NCBI GenBank assembly: GCA_001898225.1 | Contig: MKTJ01000043.1 | Coordinates: forward strand, 33,209 to 97,208 | Length of the DNA: 64,000 nt | Origin: Chloroflexi bacterium 54-19 | Lineage (GTDB): Bacteria; Chloroflexota; Chloroflexia; Chloroheliales; Chloroheliaceae | Direction of reading: 5' to 3' | Part shown: piece by piece, positions 9,114-17,910 of the stretch | Numbering within the stretch: position 1 is the first letter of the stretch | Layout of the letters: each line of letters starts with the position of its first letter | The notes under the pieces: generated by a model | What the model was told of the DNA's origin: nothing | The model's database searches: none | The model's input: only the letters and a program-made list of their open reading frames with translations | Program-made: the position numbers and the translations under genes

Positions 9114-10847
9114 TTAAAAATTGGGTGGATTTAGAGGTAAACGAATAAAAAAGGTCGTGCCATGACCGGGCTGACTTTCAACCCAGATTTTCCCGCCGTG
9201 GAGTTCGACCAGGTTACGGGTAATAGGCAAGCCCAGGCCCGTCCCCGAAATCTTGCTACCCTGTTCGTGGACCGGTCGCCGGTAATACCGGTCGAAAATC
9301 ATGGCCTGTTCATCGTGGGGGATGCCGGGACCGTTGTCGCCAATTTTTATAATAACCTGGCCTTCGTGTTCTTCCAGGCTTACCTCAACTTTACCACCAG
9401 GCTGGGTATATTTGTTGCCATTGACCAGCAGATTGGTAAGGATTTGCTCCATCCGGCGGCGGTCCGCATGCATATCTATATTTCCCCGGCTGGGTACGAA
9501 AGTCAGGGTTTGCGATTTTTCCTTGAAAAGGGGGTTCAGGGTCGAAACTACCGACGCAATTAACTCGCCAATGTCAACGGTTGCAATGTTCAGTTGAATA
9601 TTGCCATTTTCAAGGCGGTTGAGGTCAAGCAAATCCTCCAGCAGGTTGTTTAGGCGTTCAGAATTACGGGTAATATTATCAATCAATTGCAAAAGGAGCG
9701 GCGGGAAGTTTTCCGGTAAATTAGCCGAAAGCAATCCCGCACTCATTTTAATCGCCGTCAAAGGAGCCCGCAGGTCATGGGCGGTCATCGAAAGAAATTC
9801 TTCCTTTTGCTGGTAAAGTTGGGCTTTCTCCAGCGCCAGGCTGGCTTTTATGGCGAAGGCTTCCAGAAGGGCTTTTTCCTCCGGGGTGAACTGGCGGGCT
9901 ACTTCCGAGTAAGCCTCAATGACCCCGTTTATGCGCCCGTATTGCCGGATAGGTACGACGAGGGCAGAGCGAGGCAGTTGGCCGGAGGTCAGGGTTGGTA
10001 CAAAAATTTCCGAAAGTTTGCTGACGTCTTCAACCCCTATCGTTTCATTCAAGTTCAGGACGCGCCCGGCGATAGACCCCTCGACCGGTAAAAAGGATTC
10101 GTCAGGGGAATTATTTTGAAGACCAAAGCCGGTTTGAAGGACGAAACGCCCGGCCCGCTCGTCCAGCAGGAAAACCGCCGCCGAAGGGAGGTTGAGCAAC
10201 TGGCGAGTTGCCATTGAAATTTGCCTGAAAAGTGGGAGCGGTTGGGTAAACTCATTGAGCGAACCGATTACCTCGGCCAGGGCCTGGGCCTGGTGCTGGG
10301 CTTGCCGGGTCTTCTCATAAGCCTTGGCGTTTACAATGGCGATAGCAGCCTGGCGGGCGAAAAGGTCTAACCACCATTCATCTTCGTCATTAAAGTCGGT
10401 CTCTCCAATTTTATCGGTCAGGTAGAGGTCGCCAACCACTTTACCCTGGATAGACACGGGCATTCCCAGGAGGCTGGTCATCGGGGGGTGGTTAGGTGGA
10501 AACCCGGAGCGGCGGGGGTCTTTATTTATATCCTGGACCCGTAAAGGGCGGCCTTCCTTAATCAGGATACCTAGTAAGCCGTGACCCCTGGGTAAGTCGC
10601 CGATTAACTCGCGCTGTTGCTGGGAAATTCCGCTGGTTATAAAAGAGGTAATCACGCCCTGCTCATCCACAATACCAAGCGCGGCGTATTTACAGTTTGC
10701 TACCAGGCGGGCGGTATCGGCAATCAGTTGAAAGACCGCGTTAAGTTCAAGTTCCTGGGTAATCGAAACAAAGGCGTCCGCAGTGGTCTGTAAACGGGCA
10801 ACTATACTATCGGGTTTTATTTCCGGGCTTTGAAAAGAGTTAGTCAT
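9114..10847 (-). CDS. Cytoplasmic GAF-GAF sensor histidine kinase
   Basis: Two-component sensor kinase of 577 residues. It has two GAF domains (about 20-165 and 190-345), a HisKA dimerisation domain with phospho-acceptor His357 in MTAHDLRAPL, and a C-terminal HATPase with N (LLVNGNKYT), G1 (IGDNGPGIP) and G2 (GTGLGLPI) boxes. No membrane segment or signal peptide is visible, so it senses an intracellular signal through the GAF domains; the ligand cannot be predicted. No response regulator is adjacent, making it an orphan. The ribosome site (GAAAAG) is weak. An upstream hairpin at 11094-11136 insulates it from the GH2 gene. Confidence 0.9.
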   Translation of the reverse strand: MTNSFQSPEIKPDSIVARLQTTADAFVSITQELELNAVFQLIADTARLVANCKYAALGIVDEQGVITSFITSGISQQQRELIGDLPRGHGLLGILIKEGRPLRVQDINKDPRRSGFPPNHPPMTSLLGMPVSIQGKVVGDLYLTDKIGETDFNDEDEWWLDLFARQAAIAIVNAKAYEKTRQAQHQAQALAEVIGSLNEFTQPLPLFRQISMATRQLLNLPSAAVFLLDERAGRFVLQTGFGLQNNSPDESFLPVEGSIAGRVLNLNETIGVEDVSKLSEIFVPTLTSGQLPRSALVVPIRQYGRINGVIEAYSEVARQFTPEEKALLEAFAIKASLALEKAQLYQQKEEFLSMTAHDLRAPLTAIKMSAGLLSANLPENFPPLLLQLIDNITRNSERLNNLLEDLLDLNRLENGNIQLNIATVDIGELIASVVSTLNPLFKEKSQTLTFVPSRGNIDMHADRRRMEQILTNLLVNGNKYTQPGGKVEVSLEEHEGQVIIKIGDNGPGIPHDEQAMIFDRYYRRPVHEQGSKISGTGLGLPITRNLVELHGGKIWVESQPGHGTTFFIRLPLNPPNF

Positions 10848-11155
10848 AACTTTTCGTTAACAAGTTAGGAAGTTAGCCGTAAGCGCGGTTAAAATAAGTT
10901 CAAATCTTTAAAATTTAGCAAAAATACAATCTTGCTACCGGGAAATTTCACTTTTTAAGTGAAAGATTTAGTCCTGGCCCCTATTAAAACATTTGGGCTT
11001 TCAAAAAGCAAGAAAAGCTAAAAAGACAGTTTCAAAAAATGTTTCTTTATGTTTGAAGTTTGAAAAAATAAGAACCTTTCCCTGGGTTTTGGGCCGGGAT
11101 TTCCACGAAATTTGCTTGACTCCCAGGAAATCCCGGAACCCTTACCCTGAAACCT
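10848..11155. other. Intergenic region between GH2 gene and histidine kinase
   Basis: 308 bp with no credible gene. It holds the GH2 terminator hairpin (11094-11136), an AT-rich stretch and a perfect 8-bp inverted repeat with a 3-nt loop (TTTCACTT/AAGTGAAA, 10946-10964) about 100 bp upstream of the kinase start. The latter could be an operator or a leader hairpin; nothing identifies a partner. Confidence 0.6.
11094..11136 (-). terminator. Terminator-like hairpin of the GH2 gene
   Basis: A perfect 11-bp GC-rich inverted repeat (CCGGGATTTCC/GGAAATCCCGG) begins 19 bp after the GH2 stop on the minus strand. No clean U-tract follows, so termination strength is uncertain. Confidence 0.6.
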
Positions 11156-12898
11156 TTATCTTCCCGTGACGATTTTCTTGATAACATCCAGCGGTATTTT
11201 AGGTTCCCGGTCAGGCGTCAGGAGACCATTCATCTCCTGCTCGACATCGGTAAACTGGGTGTAGCAAAAACCCTGGACCAGGGGTGCATCCCTGAGAGCC
11301 TGGAAAACAGCGGTCAGCCGTTTAATAAAATCTCCCTCGCTATCCGCCCCGGTGTAACCCCAACCTTCTCCACCCGTCGTGCTAAAGAAAATCCCACCAA
11401 ACTCGGTGATGAGAATCGGTTCGCCGTTGTAACTGTAACCCTCGGCGTAGACCTCTTTTTTCTGGGGAGCATCGAGGGCCGATTCAAGGTTGGAATAGCG
11501 TTTGAGCAAGACCTCGCCGCGTCCTTCGTAGTCGTGGATAGTGGTGAAATCGGACTTTACATGCTCCCAGCCATCGTTGGAGATTACCGGGCGGGAGGGA
11601 TCGAGTGATTTGGTCAGGTAATAGAGGGATAAGGCATGGTCCTGCTGCTGTTTATCAACCAGGACATTCGGCACACCCCAGCTTTCGTTGAGAGGCACCC
11701 AGGCGACCACGCAGGGGTGGTTGATATCCCTGGCGACGGCGTCCATCCATTCCGGCACAAAACGCCGGGCATACTCAACCGAATAGGTGTAGGCGTTAGC
11801 AGCCTCGCCCCAGAGTAGCAGTCCCAAACGGTCGCACCAGTAGAGATAACGGGGGTCTTCCATCTTCTGGTGTTTCCTGGCCCCGTTGAATCCCATCGCC
11901 TTGGTCAGTTCAACGTCTTTTTTGAGGGCCTCATCGCTGGGAGCCGTCAGAACGCCTTCCGGGAAATAGCCCTGGTCGAGGACCAGTCGCATGTAATAAG
12001 GTCGGTTGTTAAGGCAGACCTTTCCGTTTTCGACCGAAACCTTACGTAACCCGAAATAGCTTTCCACTTTGTCGTTAATCCCACCCTCACCGGTCAGGTT
12101 AAATTCGACCTCGAAAAGGTGGGGATGTTCCGGGAACCACCAGCGTTCGTGCGCCTCTGAAGCAGTGGTATAGAGCCTGATAGAGCGGCTTTCCTCGTCC
12201 CTCACGACCGAGTATTCATCTTCGCTGACAAGTTCACCCTCAAAAGTGATTCTGGTGCGCAGACGCAGGTTCTGGCCCGGCTTAAAACCGCCAATAAACG
12301 CCCGGATACCGATTTCGCCCCGGTCCACGTCAGGGGTAAAGACGACCCTTTCCAGGTAAACTGGCGGGGTCGCTTCCAACCAGACCGTTTGCCAGATGCC
12401 GGTGGTGCGGGTATAGAAAATGGCGGCGCTTTTTTGTTTCCAGAACTGTTTTCCACGCGGCAGGCTGAGGTCCAGGCTGTAGTCCTGGGCTTTGACCACA
12501 ATTTCATTCTCACCGGCCTTGAGTTGCCCGGTAATTTCGGCGGAGAAAGGGGTGTGGCCGCCCTGGTGATGTTTAACAAATACGCCGTTGACCCAGACCC
12601 AGGCTTCGTAATCCACTGCGCCAAAATGGAGGTGGACCCGCTGGCCCTCGAAAGATGCCGGGATGGTGAAAGTGCGTTTATACCAGACAGTATCGTGGAA
12701 ATCGTTGGTGCCGATGCCGCTCAATTCGCTCTGGAAGCAAAAAGGTACTTCAATTTTTTGGGAAAGAGTGGGATTTTGATACCATTTCGCGGTATCGCCT
12801 ACTTGCTCGTCGTCGAAATCAAAGTCCCAGGTTCCGTTCAGACTAAGCCAGTTATCGCGGACAAACTGGGGACGGGGATATTCTTCCCGGTAGGGCAT
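11156..12898 (-). CDS. Glycoside hydrolase family 2 enzyme (beta-galactosidase/beta-glucuronidase-like)
   Basis: Retaining beta-glycosidase of GH2. Its 580 residues match the beta-glucuronidase size class rather than the 1000-residue LacZ class. Domain order: a jelly-roll sugar-binding domain (about 1-165; WVNGVFVKHHQGG is typical), an immunoglobulin-like domain (about 170-280) and a TIM barrel. The acid/base is E405 in PLNESWG and the nucleophile E499 in ITEFGG. No signal peptide is seen, so it is cytoplasmic. It cannot be assigned between galactosidase, glucuronidase and mannosidase from motifs alone. It is transcribed alone, downstream of no transporter, but lies 4 kb from the GH42/GH51 locus and may complement it. 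Confidence 0.9.
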   Translation of the reverse strand: MPYREEYPRPQFVRDNWLSLNGTWDFDFDDEQVGDTAKWYQNPTLSQKIEVPFCFQSELSGIGTNDFHDTVWYKRTFTIPASFEGQRVHLHFGAVDYEAWVWVNGVFVKHHQGGHTPFSAEITGQLKAGENEIVVKAQDYSLDLSLPRGKQFWKQKSAAIFYTRTTGIWQTVWLEATPPVYLERVVFTPDVDRGEIGIRAFIGGFKPGQNLRLRTRITFEGELVSEDEYSVVRDEESRSIRLYTTASEAHERWWFPEHPHLFEVEFNLTGEGGINDKVESYFGLRKVSVENGKVCLNNRPYYMRLVLDQGYFPEGVLTAPSDEALKKDVELTKAMGFNGARKHQKMEDPRYLYWCDRLGLLLWGEAANAYTYSVEYARRFVPEWMDAVARDINHPCVVAWVPLNESWGVPNVLVDKQQQDHALSLYYLTKSLDPSRPVISNDGWEHVKSDFTTIHDYEGRGEVLLKRYSNLESALDAPQKKEVYAEGYSYNGEPILITEFGGIFFSTTGGEGWGYTGADSEGDFIKRLTAVFQALRDAPLVQGFCYTQFTDVEQEMNGLLTPDREPKIPLDVIKKIVTGR

Positions 12899-12926
12899 AT
12901 AGTTCGTTTTTCCAATCTATCTTAAT

Positions 12927-12969
12927 TAATGCTAACCGGGTGAGGCTGAGGAAAACCCGGTTAGCATTA
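12927..12969 (-). terminator. Strong hairpin between M20 and GH2 genes
   Basis: A perfect 15-bp inverted repeat (TAATGCTAACCGGGT and complement) with a 13-nt loop, 12 bp past the M20 stop on the minus strand. It lacks a long U-tract but probably terminates or stabilises the M20 transcript before the GH2 start. Confidence 0.65.
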
Positions 12970-12980
12970 GCCAGTAAAAA

Positions 12981-14192
12981 CTATTTCTGCAAGAAGTCGA
13001 TAAGGGTCCGGGTGGTGACCTTGACCCCGATTTCCAGGCTCTTTTCGTCAATGGCAAAGAGCGGGCTGTGGTGGGGAGTCGGGCCGTCCGAACGCTGCGC
13101 CCCCACAAACATGAAGCAACCAGGCACGTCCACCATAAACTCGGACATATCCTCGCTACCCATAATGGCGGGGCGGTCGAGGACGGCTTCGCTCCCGATT
13201 ACGCTAGCGGCGCTTTTCTGGGCAAAACTGGTCAGGTCGTCTGGGTTAATTACGGCCGGGGCGTGTTCCATCAATTTGAAAGAAATCTCAGCCCGGAAAA
13301 GCTTGCCGAGGTCGCGGCCCATAGCTTCCATCCGTTCGATCAGGTAAGAGCGGAGTTTAGGGTCGAGGGTCCGCAGCGAACCGGTCAGGATGGCTTCTAC
13401 GGGGATAATATTGCTCTTGGTCCCGGCCTGGAAAGTGCCAAAAGAAAGGACTGCCGGATTCATCGTATCAATTTCCCGGCTGATAAGGGTTTGCAAGGCC
13501 ACCACAAGCTGGCTGCCCACCATAATCGGGTCTACCGAGAGTTGCGGCATCGAGGCGTGCCCACCCACACCCCGCACCACGAACTTGAAGGCATCGGCGG
13601 CGGCCATGAGCGGGCCGGGTTTCAGGGTAACGGTGCCAGTCGGCGAAAACGCGCCCAGGTGCAAGCCGAGGGCATAATCCGGTTTGCCGCCAATCGGTCC
13701 ATTCGGGGCATAAAGGCCGTCATTGAGCATGGCTTTCGCGCCGCTCCCGATTTCCTCGGCGGGCTGGAAGGCAAAGACCACCCGGCCCGGCAGGTCGTTT
13801 TTGCGTTCGGCCAGGATGTCGGCCACGGTCAGGGCAATCGCGGTGTGACCGTCATGACCGCATGCGTGCATAACACCATCGGTTTCGGAGTGGAATTCGA
13901 ACTTGGAATGGTCCTCTTGCAAGGGCAGGGCGTCCATATCAGCCCGCCACATCACGGTGTTACCGGGTTGCCCGCCTTCCAGGACCGCTACGACCCCGGT
14001 CTGGCCGACTTTACGGGTTACTTTAAAACCCTTTTTTTCCATGAGGTCGCTGACAATCCTGGCGGTGCGGTCTTCCTGGAAGGAGAGTTCGGGGTGGGCA
14101 TGGAAGTCGCGGCGAAGGCGGATTAATTCGTCCTGGCGCTTGGTAAACTCCCAATCCAGGTTAACGTTAAAATCGTTTTTTTCGGCTGACAT
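12981..14192 (-). CDS. M20 family metal-dependent amidohydrolase/aminoacylase
   Basis: Zinc or manganese amidohydrolase of the M20D group (hippurate hydrolase, N-acyl-L-amino-acid or IAA-conjugate amidohydrolase). It has 403 residues. Metal-site motifs are HACGHDGHTA near residue 110, PAEEIGSGA near residue 145, GLHLG near residue 178 and MGSEDMSEF near residue 350. The dimerisation domain lies between about 190 and 305. An AAAGGA ribosome site is 9 nt before the ATG. The protein is cytoplasmic. It removes acyl groups from amino acids or cleaves small peptides; the L- or D-specific substrate is not predictable. It appears monocistronic. Confidence 0.9.
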   Translation of the reverse strand: MSAEKNDFNVNLDWEFTKRQDELIRLRRDFHAHPELSFQEDRTARIVSDLMEKKGFKVTRKVGQTGVVAVLEGGQPGNTVMWRADMDALPLQEDHSKFEFHSETDGVMHACGHDGHTAIALTVADILAERKNDLPGRVVFAFQPAEEIGSGAKAMLNDGLYAPNGPIGGKPDYALGLHLGAFSPTGTVTLKPGPLMAAADAFKFVVRGVGGHASMPQLSVDPIMVGSQLVVALQTLISREIDTMNPAVLSFGTFQAGTKSNIIPVEAILTGSLRTLDPKLRSYLIERMEAMGRDLGKLFRAEISFKLMEHAPAVINPDDLTSFAQKSAASVIGSEAVLDRPAIMGSEDMSEFMVDVPGCFMFVGAQRSDGPTPHHSPLFAIDEKSLEIGVKVTTRTLIDFLQK

Positions 14193-14549
14193 GTAATAAT
14201 TTCCTTTGCTCTATTTTCTCGTCCAAACTTATTAAAAACTTCTCCGGTTAAAGTACAAGATAAATCGCAACTGGTTGTATTCCCTAATTTTAGCACATTT
14301 GCCTCTCTTTTGAGGTGGAATGCCCTCTTGAGCAACTTCATAAATATAAACAGCTAATTAACCATTTACTAGATGGGATGAGACGGGAAAGAGCAATGCG
14401 TTATCACTGGTTTCACGAATTTCTAAACCAACCCGATTAGTTAAATTTTGCCTTGAAAAGAGGACGCCCGGACTATTAATTGCCAGGGTCCGGGCGTCTT
14501 TATTACTTCTAAACCCAGTAACGAAACACCTCTTTACCCTCCATAGCGA
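14193..14549. other. Intergenic region with methyltransferase terminator
   Basis: 357 bp between the M20 start and the methyltransferase stop, without a credible gene. The only clear element is the GC-rich hairpin at 14463-14498. The M20 promoter presumably lies in 14200-14350, but I see no convincing -35/-10 pair. Confidence 0.6.
14463..14498 (-). terminator. Intrinsic terminator after methyltransferase gene
   Basis: A perfect 10-bp inverted repeat (GACGCCCGGA/TCCGGGCGTC) with a 16-nt loop, about 50 bp after the methyltransferase stop. It is followed on the minus strand by a pyrimidine stretch (CCTCTTTTC) and on the plus strand by TTTATTA. Confidence 0.75.
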
Positions 14550-15368
14550 TTAAAGTTTACGGGCGCGTATCCCTAAAAATAAGGGGATTTCTTCACGGGC
14601 GGTCTGGTCGGCTTTTGAGTCGAGTTTGGCCTGGGGCAGGCTGTAGCCTGGAACCTCCCGAAAGCAGTCTACCAGCAGACCGCAATTTCCCAGGCCGTTG
14701 ATATAGTCTTCCAGGGGCCGGTGAAAACTGCGGCTAACCCCGGCCTTCCCTCCCTGATAGGGCTTTAGCGGGACGGCCAGGGCTGTCAGGTAGCGGTCCA
14801 CCCGGCGGAAGCGTAATTTACGCCCCTCGTCCCAACCCCAACCGCTCTGCCTGGGCACCCGAAAGCAGGGATGGGTCATGAGGATTACCAGCCGACCGCC
14901 AGTTCTGAGCGCCCAGGCCGCCGATTTTAGGACTTCTTCGAGGGGATTCATGTCCTGGATGGAAAGCAGAAAGACCCCCGCATCAAAAGAACCACCTTCA
15001 GGGCCAATAACCCGGTCAAGGTAGCGGCTATCTCCGGCCAGGAAACGGCCCTGGCTGCCGTGATAGCGCCGGGCGTAGCCAAGCAGACTGGGACTGAGGT
15101 CTACCCCGGTATAGATGGCCCTCGTGGCGTGGACGAAAGGAGCCAGCACCCCCGAACCGGCCCCCAGGTCAATTACTTTTTCGCCCGGTTGCAGGTCAAG
15201 CAGTTCGAGGACGGTCGGGATAGCCAGGCGGCGGTGGTGTTTGCTTCCTTCCTCCCCGACCCAACCGTCATACCATTGAGCCAGGTGCTCCCAACTGGTC
15301 GAACCACCATTTGAAGTGCTGGTAGAAGGTGGAGCACGTTTCGCCCCTTTTTTATTGCCTTTTTCCAA
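14550..15368 (-). CDS. Class I SAM-dependent methyltransferase
   Basis: Rossmann-fold methyltransferase of 272 residues. The SAM-binding motif I (VIDLGAGSGVLAP) lies near residues 64-76, an acidic loop-2 residue follows (YTGVDLSP) and motif II/III segments are present (FDAGVFLLSIQDM). The N-terminal 25 residues are basic and low-complexity. The start is a TTG with a GGAGGG site about 7 nt upstream. The substrate is not predictable; the fold resembles small-molecule or UbiE-like methyltransferases. No operon partner. A terminator-like hairpin ends about 30 nt before the start codon on the coding strand, so expression may be attenuated. Confidence 0.82.
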   Translation of the reverse strand: MEKGNKKGAKRAPPSTSTSNGGSTSWEHLAQWYDGWVGEEGSKHHRRLAIPTVLELLDLQPGEKVIDLGAGSGVLAPFVHATRAIYTGVDLSPSLLGYARRYHGSQGRFLAGDSRYLDRVIGPEGGSFDAGVFLLSIQDMNPLEEVLKSAAWALRTGGRLVILMTHPCFRVPRQSGWGWDEGRKLRFRRVDRYLTALAVPLKPYQGGKAGVSRSFHRPLEDYINGLGNCGLLVDCFREVPGYSLPQAKLDSKADQTAREEIPLFLGIRARKL

Positions 15369-15868
15369 AATTTTCCCTCCCTGGTTAATAAGCGTCCAAT
15401 AAAAAGGACAGGCTGCCAGGAGGGGGATTTTTCCAGAATTAGAAATTTTGGGTAATAAAAAAACCCTCCTGACAGAGCCTGCGCTGCTGTCGAAGGGCCA
15501 ACTCTTTTTAACTACCTATTTTGGAGAAAAGTAGTTATTGAGAGCGTGTCAATGGAAAGACACATTTCACCGGGGCAAATTCCAATATTGGCGGATGTAC
15601 CTTTTTTATTGGGAAACAACCGGACCAAATTTGCCAGCCGGGCCTTAAACAGCGTGCGAGGCAAGCTGCCCGCGAAGCCGAGAAGACATGAAATGCGTCA
15701 TACCACAACACATAGAGATGAATTTCCTTCTGAAATTTGCCGTTTAATAATCACTGAAACCGCTGCCAACCCGAAGATTTAAAGGTTACTTAGCTGGTTT
15801 CAGTATAAAAAGTCTAACAGAGGTTGCAGGTCCTGTCAAGGTTGCTCCTGTTCAATAAAAGCAAACTC
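15369..15868. other. 500-bp gene-poor region upstream of methyltransferase
   Basis: No protein gene is convincing. A 78-codon plus-strand frame at 15546-15782 lacks a ribosome site and family features. The half nearest the methyltransferase holds the structured leader candidate at 15401-15545. The rest (15546-15868) looks unstructured. Confidence 0.5.
15401..15545 (-). ncRNA. Possible structured leader or attenuator of the methyltransferase gene
   Basis: Read on the minus strand, a small hairpin (AACTAC/GTAGTT) is followed by GACAGCAGCGCAGG. Then comes a long stem in which AGGCT-CT-GTCAGGAGGG (about 15464-15480) pairs with CCCTCCTGGCAGCCT (about 15410-15424) through a G-U pair and a 2-nt bulge. 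The loop is about 40 nt and starts with a T-run. The 3' arm is followed by GTCCTTTTTATT, a normal U-tract. The hairpin ends about 40 nt before the TTG start, the place for a transcription attenuator. I do not recognise a known riboswitch class. It could also be a plain terminator for an unseen short RNA. Confidence 0.35.
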
Positions 15869-16699
15869 TTAAACCTTCATTCCAACCCGGAACCCGGTCC
15901 GCCAGGTCGGGTAAAGCGGTTCCCAGCCCAACTGGTGGGCTTTCCTGTTGGAAGCGCCGCGTTCGGAAGGTTTCGCACCGGGCTGGACCGGGGGCGGTGG
16001 GGCACCAACCGCTTCCGCGAAGGCGGGAACCCATTCCGTACCTGGGGCCGGTTCGTCGTCAACGATATTGTAGGCGCCGGGAGGCCAATTTAGGGCCAGC
16101 AGGGCCGCCCTGGCTGCGTCATCTATATGCACAAACGAGGAAATCCCATCTGTGGCGACCAGTTCGCCCCGGCGGGCCTGTTGGGCCATTTCGCCGTCCG
16201 GGGCGTACCAGGTGCCCGGACCATAAAACAGGCCGTAACGCAGGATTACGCTTTCCGGCATTTCTGCTAACATTTTCTCCAGGGCTATGACCCCAATGTT
16301 TTGAGGGTCAAGTGGGTCTTCTTCAGAGGCCACAGCAGAGCCTCCAGCATAGGCCATCGTTATGCTCTGGGCTATCCCCCGCCGGACACCTGCCGCCAGG
16401 GCCGCGTCCACCAGGTTTGTGGTGCCTTCGACACGCAGGCGGGCGTTAGCGGCGTAATCAAAGTCGTTCAGGTCGGTAAGCTGGTGCAACAAAACGTCAG
16501 GTCGGGCGTCGGCCAGGACCGCGAATATTTTCTCCCGGTCGTAGACGTCAACAATAACCGCCTTTGCGCCCAGGTTTTCTACAACTCCGGCCCCTTTCTC
16601 GCTCCGGCTCGTCCCAATAACATCGTGCCCCGCTCTAACCAGCAGCGGCACCAACCGCCGCCCGATGGCCCCACCCGCACCTGCCAGAAATATTTTCAT
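15869..16699 (-). CDS. Atypical SDR: NAD-dependent epimerase/dehydratase-like protein
   Basis: Extended/atypical short-chain dehydrogenase of 276 residues. The N-terminal nucleotide-binding glycine motif (GAGGAIG) is at residues 7-13, and LLHQLTDLND and the C-terminal lobe resemble sugar-nucleotide epimerase relatives. The usual catalytic YxxxK is not intact: the aligned segment reads VIALEK, with Ile at the Tyr position, although a Tyr occurs earlier in ITMAYAGG. The protein may therefore bind NAD(P) without classic SDR catalysis. A good AAGGAGA site precedes the ATG. It is divergent from the membrane-protein gene at 16898. Function unknown beyond the fold. Confidence 0.78.
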   Translation of the reverse strand: MKIFLAGAGGAIGRRLVPLLVRAGHDVIGTSRSEKGAGVVENLGAKAVIVDVYDREKIFAVLADARPDVLLHQLTDLNDFDYAANARLRVEGTTNLVDAALAAGVRRGIAQSITMAYAGGSAVASEEDPLDPQNIGVIALEKMLAEMPESVILRYGLFYGPGTWYAPDGEMAQQARRGELVATDGISSFVHIDDAARAALLALNWPPGAYNIVDDEPAPGTEWVPAFAEAVGAPPPPVQPGAKPSERGASNRKAHQLGWEPLYPTWRTGFRVGMKV

Positions 16700-16897
16700 C
16701 TTTTAGCATCTCCTTTTCTTCATTTTAACTCGATTTTAGCAAAGAGCTTGACACTTAAACAGACTCAAATGGCCTAATAATCTGGTGGTTTGGCAGATTC
16801 GGTCGATTTCGACGTTGTATAACGGTTTTAGAAAAGCCCGGCCTGGGGTAATATGTAGTCCAGCAATTTTTATAAGGTAAACGGTATAGGAGTAAAG

Positions 16898-17617
16898 ATG
16901 GCTGAAAAAATAGTAGAACAGGCTATAACAAAGGGACAAAAAGCAGGCGATTTTGCCAGATCTGACAATAAGGATTGGTGGGATAGGCAAAACCAGAACT
17001 TTTTCAAAAATTGGACAGAGTTAGCTTCCGGTAAGGGCGGAGTAGCCCTGGTCTTTGGCTGGGCGGTGGCTGAAGCAACCTTCTGGCCGGTAATCCCTGA
17101 TTTCGTGCTTGCTCCCCTGGCAGCGGTCAACCAGCAAAAATCTCTCCGGTTACTGGCAGCCTCTGCCTGCGGGTCGGCCCTGGGCAGTCTGCTTCTTTTC
17201 GCTTTTACCAGGCGGAACCCGGCTAAAACCAGGGCTCTTTTAAAAAAACTACCCCTGGTCCATGCTTACCACTTCGAACAAATAGAACACAAACTGACAA
17301 AAGACTGGTCTAAAACCCTGTTAATGCAGCCCTGGAGCGGCGTCCCGGCCAAGATTGTTGTGGCGGTCGGGGCCGAAAAATCGCTCCTGGATTGGTGGAA
17401 ATTACCACTCTTGATGCTATCCCGGACCGTCAGGATGGCACTGGTGGTAGGGATAGCGCGAGTAGCAGGGAGGGTTCTGCGGCGCCCCCTTTGTAAATCC
17501 AGCCTGGTCGTCTTCTTTCTTTATCTTATATTCTTTATTCCGGTCTGGTGGCAAATAGTCAAAGACCGCTCCAAAAATCTAAAGAAAATCCCGGAAAGGA
17601 AGTTGGATTCTCTATAA
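16898..17617 (+). CDS. Small membrane protein, divergent VTT/DedA-like
   Basis: Integral membrane protein of 239 residues. A hydrophilic N-terminus of about 45 residues is followed by a membrane region with WPVIPDFVLAPLA near residues 65-78 and a GSALGSLLLFAF helix. A central basic segment, a conserved-looking QPWSGVPAKI motif near residue 147 and hydrophobic helices at about 165-190 and 205-223 complete it. The pattern of a Pro-containing re-entrant helix plus a second x-P-x-K motif recalls the VTT/DedA (SNARE-associated) family, which moves lipids across membranes, but the resemblance is by eye. An AGGAG site is 5 nt before the ATG. It is a single gene, divergent from the SDR. Confidence 0.6.
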   Translation: MAEKIVEQAITKGQKAGDFARSDNKDWWDRQNQNFFKNWTELASGKGGVALVFGWAVAEATFWPVIPDFVLAPLAAVNQQKSLRLLAASACGSALGSLLLFAFTRRNPAKTRALLKKLPLVHAYHFEQIEHKLTKDWSKTLLMQPWSGVPAKIVVAVGAEKSLLDWWKLPLLMLSRTVRMALVVGIARVAGRVLRRPLCKSSLVVFFLYLIFFIPVWWQIVKDRSKNLKKIPERKLDSL

Positions 17618-17910
17618 TACCTGTATAAATATTATACAAAAGTTTAACTGCATAACAGGATAAAAGTACTCTAGTCAGCCGTAACTTTTAGCCTAAAATA
17701 AATAGTAGAAATGGCTCTTCCGACTACTTCAGGGGAAAATAGATACCTTAAAATCCTTTGTTGTTCAAGAACCTGGATAATTTTTTCTGGAAATCAAGGG
17801 GTTCCTATTCTCCTTATCAAAAGTTTCTAACTGCCAAAAACCGGGTCAATTAATCCAAACCTTAAAAATTAATTCCTGAATCCGTCTATGTTGCGCTGGA
17901 GCAGTCTTCA

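Noticed and set aside
13068..14126. Long plus-strand open frame (352 codons) opposite the M20 gene
   Set aside because: It is fully antisense to a clear M20 amidohydrolase, and its translation has no family motifs; it results from codon bias on the opposite strand. The same applies to frames opposite S9, ilvD, D-aminoacylase and GH5 genes.
15546..15782. 78-codon plus-strand frame in the gene-poor region
   Set aside because: No ribosome site, no recognisable domain and atypical composition; probably chance.
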